Positions 47,008-49,238 of a stretch of 49,238 nt of DNA are shown here, piece after piece. Both the position numbers and the translations under genes were made by a program. Position 1 is the first letter of the stretch; every line of letters begins with the position of its first letter. Origin of the DNA: SAR116 cluster bacterium AG-337-N21 (GTDB taxonomy: Bacteria; Pseudomonadota; Alphaproteobacteria; Puniceispirillales; Marisalimonadaceae); assembly GCA_003282145.1 (NCBI GenBank), contig QBZZ01000014.1, forward strand, positions 1 to 49,238, read 5' to 3'. The notes under the pieces were generated by a model that was not told the origin of the DNA, did not search any database, and saw only the letters and a list, made by a program, of their open reading frames with translations.

Positions 47008-48159
47008 ATGAATAAAAAAAAATATACTATAGTTCAGATTTTACCAGCATTAAATACTGGTGGTGTGGAAAGAGGTGTGGTTGAAATTTCTAAAGCATTA
47101 ATAGATAACGGTTTTAGATCTATTGTTGTGTCCTCTGGTGGACATATGGTGCCTCAATTGAAAAGAAATGGCACTATTCATTATGAACTTGATGTGCAAA
47201 CAAAAAATCCTTTTAAATGGCGCAAAATTCGTAGTCAATTAAAAGTAATATTAGAAAGTGAAAAGGTAGATTTGATACATCTTTGTTCACGAGTTCCTGC
47301 TTGGATTGCGTTTCCACTCGGATCCATATTAAATGTCCCTATTTTAACATCTGTTCATATGAGATTTAGAAAGTCTAATTTTTTAAAAAAGTATTATAAT
47401 AGTATTTTAACTAAAGGAAATGCAATTATAGCAATTTCAAAACACATTGAGGATAGCATTAAAAAATCTTTCCCCAAAGTGGGTAATAAAATTAAAATCA
47501 TTCACAGAGGAGTTGACTTAGATCTTTTCAATCCTACTAATGTCAAGCCTGCTAGAATAATTGCCCAATCTAAGCTCTTAAACTTAAAAGATAATTTGCC
47601 AGTTATAATTATGGCAGCTCGGCCTGCTATGTGGAAAGGTTATCTTTCACTCATAAAAGCCTTGTCAAAAGTAGACGAAAATTATCAATGTGTATTAATT
47701 GGTGCGGGTGATGGTAGTAGAAAATTTCAAGATATATTAATAAACCAGATTGTTAAATTTAATTTAGAAACTAAAGTAAAACTAGTCAAATCTTCTAGGG
47801 ATATTCAAGCCTCATTAATATTAGGTGATATTATCATAATGCCCTCAGTTACACCTGAGCCATTTGGAAGGATTATTTTGGAAGCACAAGCTTTAGGTAA
47901 AATACCAATTGCTTTTGACCATGGTGGAGCATCAGAAACAATAATAAATGGAAAAAATGGATTTTTGGCTGAACCTTTAAGTATACAGAGTTTATCAGAA
48001 AAGATATCACTAGCTCTTTCTTTAGAAACAATTAAAAGGGAAAAGATGGGGGATTATTCAAAAAAATTCGTGTCTAAGAATTTCAGTCATGATAGGATGT
48101 GTAAATTGACTTTATCATTATATAAGCAAAGTATTGCAGAATATAAAACGAACGGTTAG
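47008..48159 (+). CDS. GT4-family glycosyltransferase
   Basis: A 383-residue GT-B glycosyltransferase. I read it from the ATG at 47008, since a longer in-frame extension (from 46792) lies inside the divergent hydrolase gene. It begins with LPALNTGGVERGVVEIS and has the sugar-nucleotide domain with ARPAMWKGY and the E-x7-E region SVTPEPFGRIILEAQALG. Members build LPS or exopolysaccharide sugars. No other polysaccharide gene is near. The start lacks a strong ribosome binding site (a CAGGG ten bases upstream). Confidence 0.9.
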   Translation: MNKKKYTIVQILPALNTGGVERGVVEISKALIDNGFRSIVVSSGGHMVPQLKRNGTIHYELDVQTKNPFKWRKIRSQLKVILESEKVDLIHLCSRVPAWIAFPLGSILNVPILTSVHMRFRKSNFLKKYYNSILTKGNAIIAISKHIEDSIKKSFPKVGNKIKIIHRGVDLDLFNPTNVKPARIIAQSKLLNLKDNLPVIIMAARPAMWKGYLSLIKALSKVDENYQCVLIGAGDGSRKFQDILINQIVKFNLETKVKLVKSSRDIQASLILGDIIIMPSVTPEPFGRIILEAQALGKIPIAFDHGGASETIINGKNGFLAEPLSIQSLSEKISLALSLETIKREKMGDYSKKFVSKNFSHDRMCKLTLSLYKQSIAEYKTNG

Positions 48160-48200
48160 TAGTATGAATATAATTGGTCAATTTTAGTCACTTTCTTGTT

Positions 48201-49238
48201 CTAAACAGGTGGCTTTGCTTCGTTTTTAATTACAGCTATAGCATCTTTCATACTCATAGATTGATTACCCCGATAACCGAGGCGGCGAATGGCTACGCTA
48301 TTCTCTGAGCTTTCGTGTTTGCCCAATACGAAAATAATTGGTACTTTTTTGTTGGAATGCTCCCGCACTTTATAACCAATTTTCTCATTGCGTATATCTA
48401 TTTCAGTTCGAATACCAAGTTTTATTAGAGCTTCTTTCACTTTGTTAGCATAGCCTTCAGTATCTCTGGTGATGGTGGCCACAACAACTTGTACTGGTGC
48501 AAGCCAAAGCGGGAATTTCCCAGCATAATGCTCAATCAAAACACCGATAAAACGTTCGACAGAGCCAAGAATAGCTCGGTGGATCATATGGGGTGTATGT
48601 CGTTGGCCATCTTCACCTATATAACTCATCTCAAGACGGTTTGGCATATTCATATCAACTTGAATAGTACCACATTGCCACTCACGACCAATAGCATCAG
48701 TGAGAATAAAGTCAAGCTTTGGTGCATAAAATGCCCCATCTCCAGCATTAAGAACCCATTTCATCTCGATGCGTTCCAGTACTTTTTGCAATGCTTCCTC
48801 AGCACGATCCCAGTCTTCATCCGATCCAATGCGCTCTTCTGGGCGCGTTGAGAAATTGATCATGATGTTTTCGGCCATACCAAGATCGGTGTAGACTTCT
48901 TTGATGAGATCGCACATCGCAATGACTTCATCCTCAAGCTGCTCATCCGAACAGAAAATGTGTGCATCATCCTGTGTGAAAGCTTGAACACGCATGAGGC
49001 CATGACGTGCTCCAGAGGCTTCCTGCCGGAATACGTGCCCAAATTCTGCCATGCGTATAGGAAGATCGCGGTAGGATTTAACACCGTAATTATAAAGTTG
49101 TGCATTACCAGGGCAACTCATCGGTTTCAAAGCATAAGGGTTTTTATCCTTTTGACCTTGGCTGTCGTCATTTATAATGAACATATTTTCACGGTATTTG
49201 TCCCAGTGACCAGAAGCTTGCCAGAAACGAGAATCCAG
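48201..49238 (-). CDS. thrS: Threonyl-tRNA synthetase, C-terminal part (5' end beyond the window)
   Basis: The gene continues past the end of the window. The visible 345 codons cover most of the class II catalytic core and the anticodon domain. Zinc ligands are seen in LKPMSCPGN, DDAHIFC and HRAILGS; motif 2 is FRQEASGARHGLMR and motif 3 ends with HRAILGSVERF. It charges tRNA-Thr. GC here is about 45-48% by eye versus around 30% in the neighbours, and codons often end in C or G. The zinc-Cys motif is MSCPGN where many ThrS have MNCPGH. It may have been acquired from another bacterium, or the join to the preceding sequence may be artificial. Confidence 0.95.
   Translation of the reverse strand: MDSRFWQASGHWDKYRENMFIINDDSQGQKDKNPYALKPMSCPGNAQLYNYGVKSYRDLPIRMAEFGHVFRQEASGARHGLMRVQAFTQDDAHIFCSDEQLEDEVIAMCDLIKEVYTDLGMAENIMINFSTRPEERIGSDEDWDRAEEALQKVLERIEMKWVLNAGDGAFYAPKLDFILTDAIGREWQCGTIQVDMNMPNRLEMSYIGEDGQRHTPHMIHRAILGSVERFIGVLIEHYAGKFPLWLAPVQVVVATITRDTEGYANKVKEALIKLGIRTEIDIRNEKIGYKVREHSNKKVPIIFVLGKHESSENSVAIRRLGYRGNQSMSMKDAIAVIKNEAKPPV

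Noticed and set aside
1-49238. CRISPR arrays, insertion sequences, prophage genes, rRNA
   Set aside because: Looked for repeated short arrays with spacers, transposase motifs with terminal repeats, phage structural genes and rRNA signatures; none seen.

Overview
The window is 49 kb of AT-rich DNA, roughly 30% GC judged by eye. Gene content and gene order point to a free-living, genome-streamlined, probably marine alphaproteobacterium. The strongest evidence is two blocks that keep classical alphaproteobacterial order. One is chvI-chvG-ahcY-tsaE-(exonuclease)-trxA / folC-accD-trpA-trpB-trpF-ihfB-rpsA-cmk-aroA / TIGR02300 zinc protein-tRNA-Ala(GGC). The other is rnd-lptC-lptA-lptB-ptsN. I cannot name a genus.

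Layout. 1-2.4 kb: a SPINDLY-type TPR/O-GlcNAc-transferase-like protein. 2.4-9.2 kb: an accessory region of small proteins. It holds a tandem family of four small proteins of probable dimeric alpha/beta-barrel type (the fourth has an in-frame stop), a TSUP (TauE/SafE) permease, an MhpD-like hydratase/decarboxylase, a frameshifted tautomerase, three tiny membrane proteins and several small unknowns. 9.2-13.1 kb: an orphan ABC ATPase and polA. 13.2-28.9 kb: the long conserved block (ChvI/ChvG two-component system, methyl cycle, t6A synthesis, ExoI, thioredoxin, folate, fatty-acid and tryptophan synthesis, IHF, S1, CMP kinase, EPSP synthase), then a zinc protein and tRNA-Ala. 29-31.8 kb: a three-gene operon of two 2-hydroxyacid dehydrogenases flanking a class II 2-keto-acid aldolase. 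31.8-35.2 kb: PtsN plus LPS export. 35.3-39.2 kb: an NDUFA9-like protein, UppP, a CysJ-like diflavin reductase without its flavodoxin domain, and a LysR regulator. 39.4-45.4 kb: glutamate synthase GltBD. 45.5-49.2 kb: a GST, an alpha/beta hydrolase, a GT4 glycosyltransferase and the 3' part of thrS, which is clearly richer in GC than everything else.

What stands out: (i) the accessory module at 3-7.7 kb, the best candidate for an undescribed system; (ii) streamlining scars inside conserved blocks (no hprK/EIIA/HPr between chvG and ahcY, no addAB before trxA but an ExoI there instead, no rpoN/hpf between lptB and ptsN); (iii) three single-base frame breaks (tautomerase, tsaE in an A10 run, folC in an A6 run), which are sequencing errors, real decay or slippage-rescued genes; (iv) the compositional break at thrS, which suggests transfer or a chimeric join. 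No CRISPR array, IS element, prophage or rRNA was seen.
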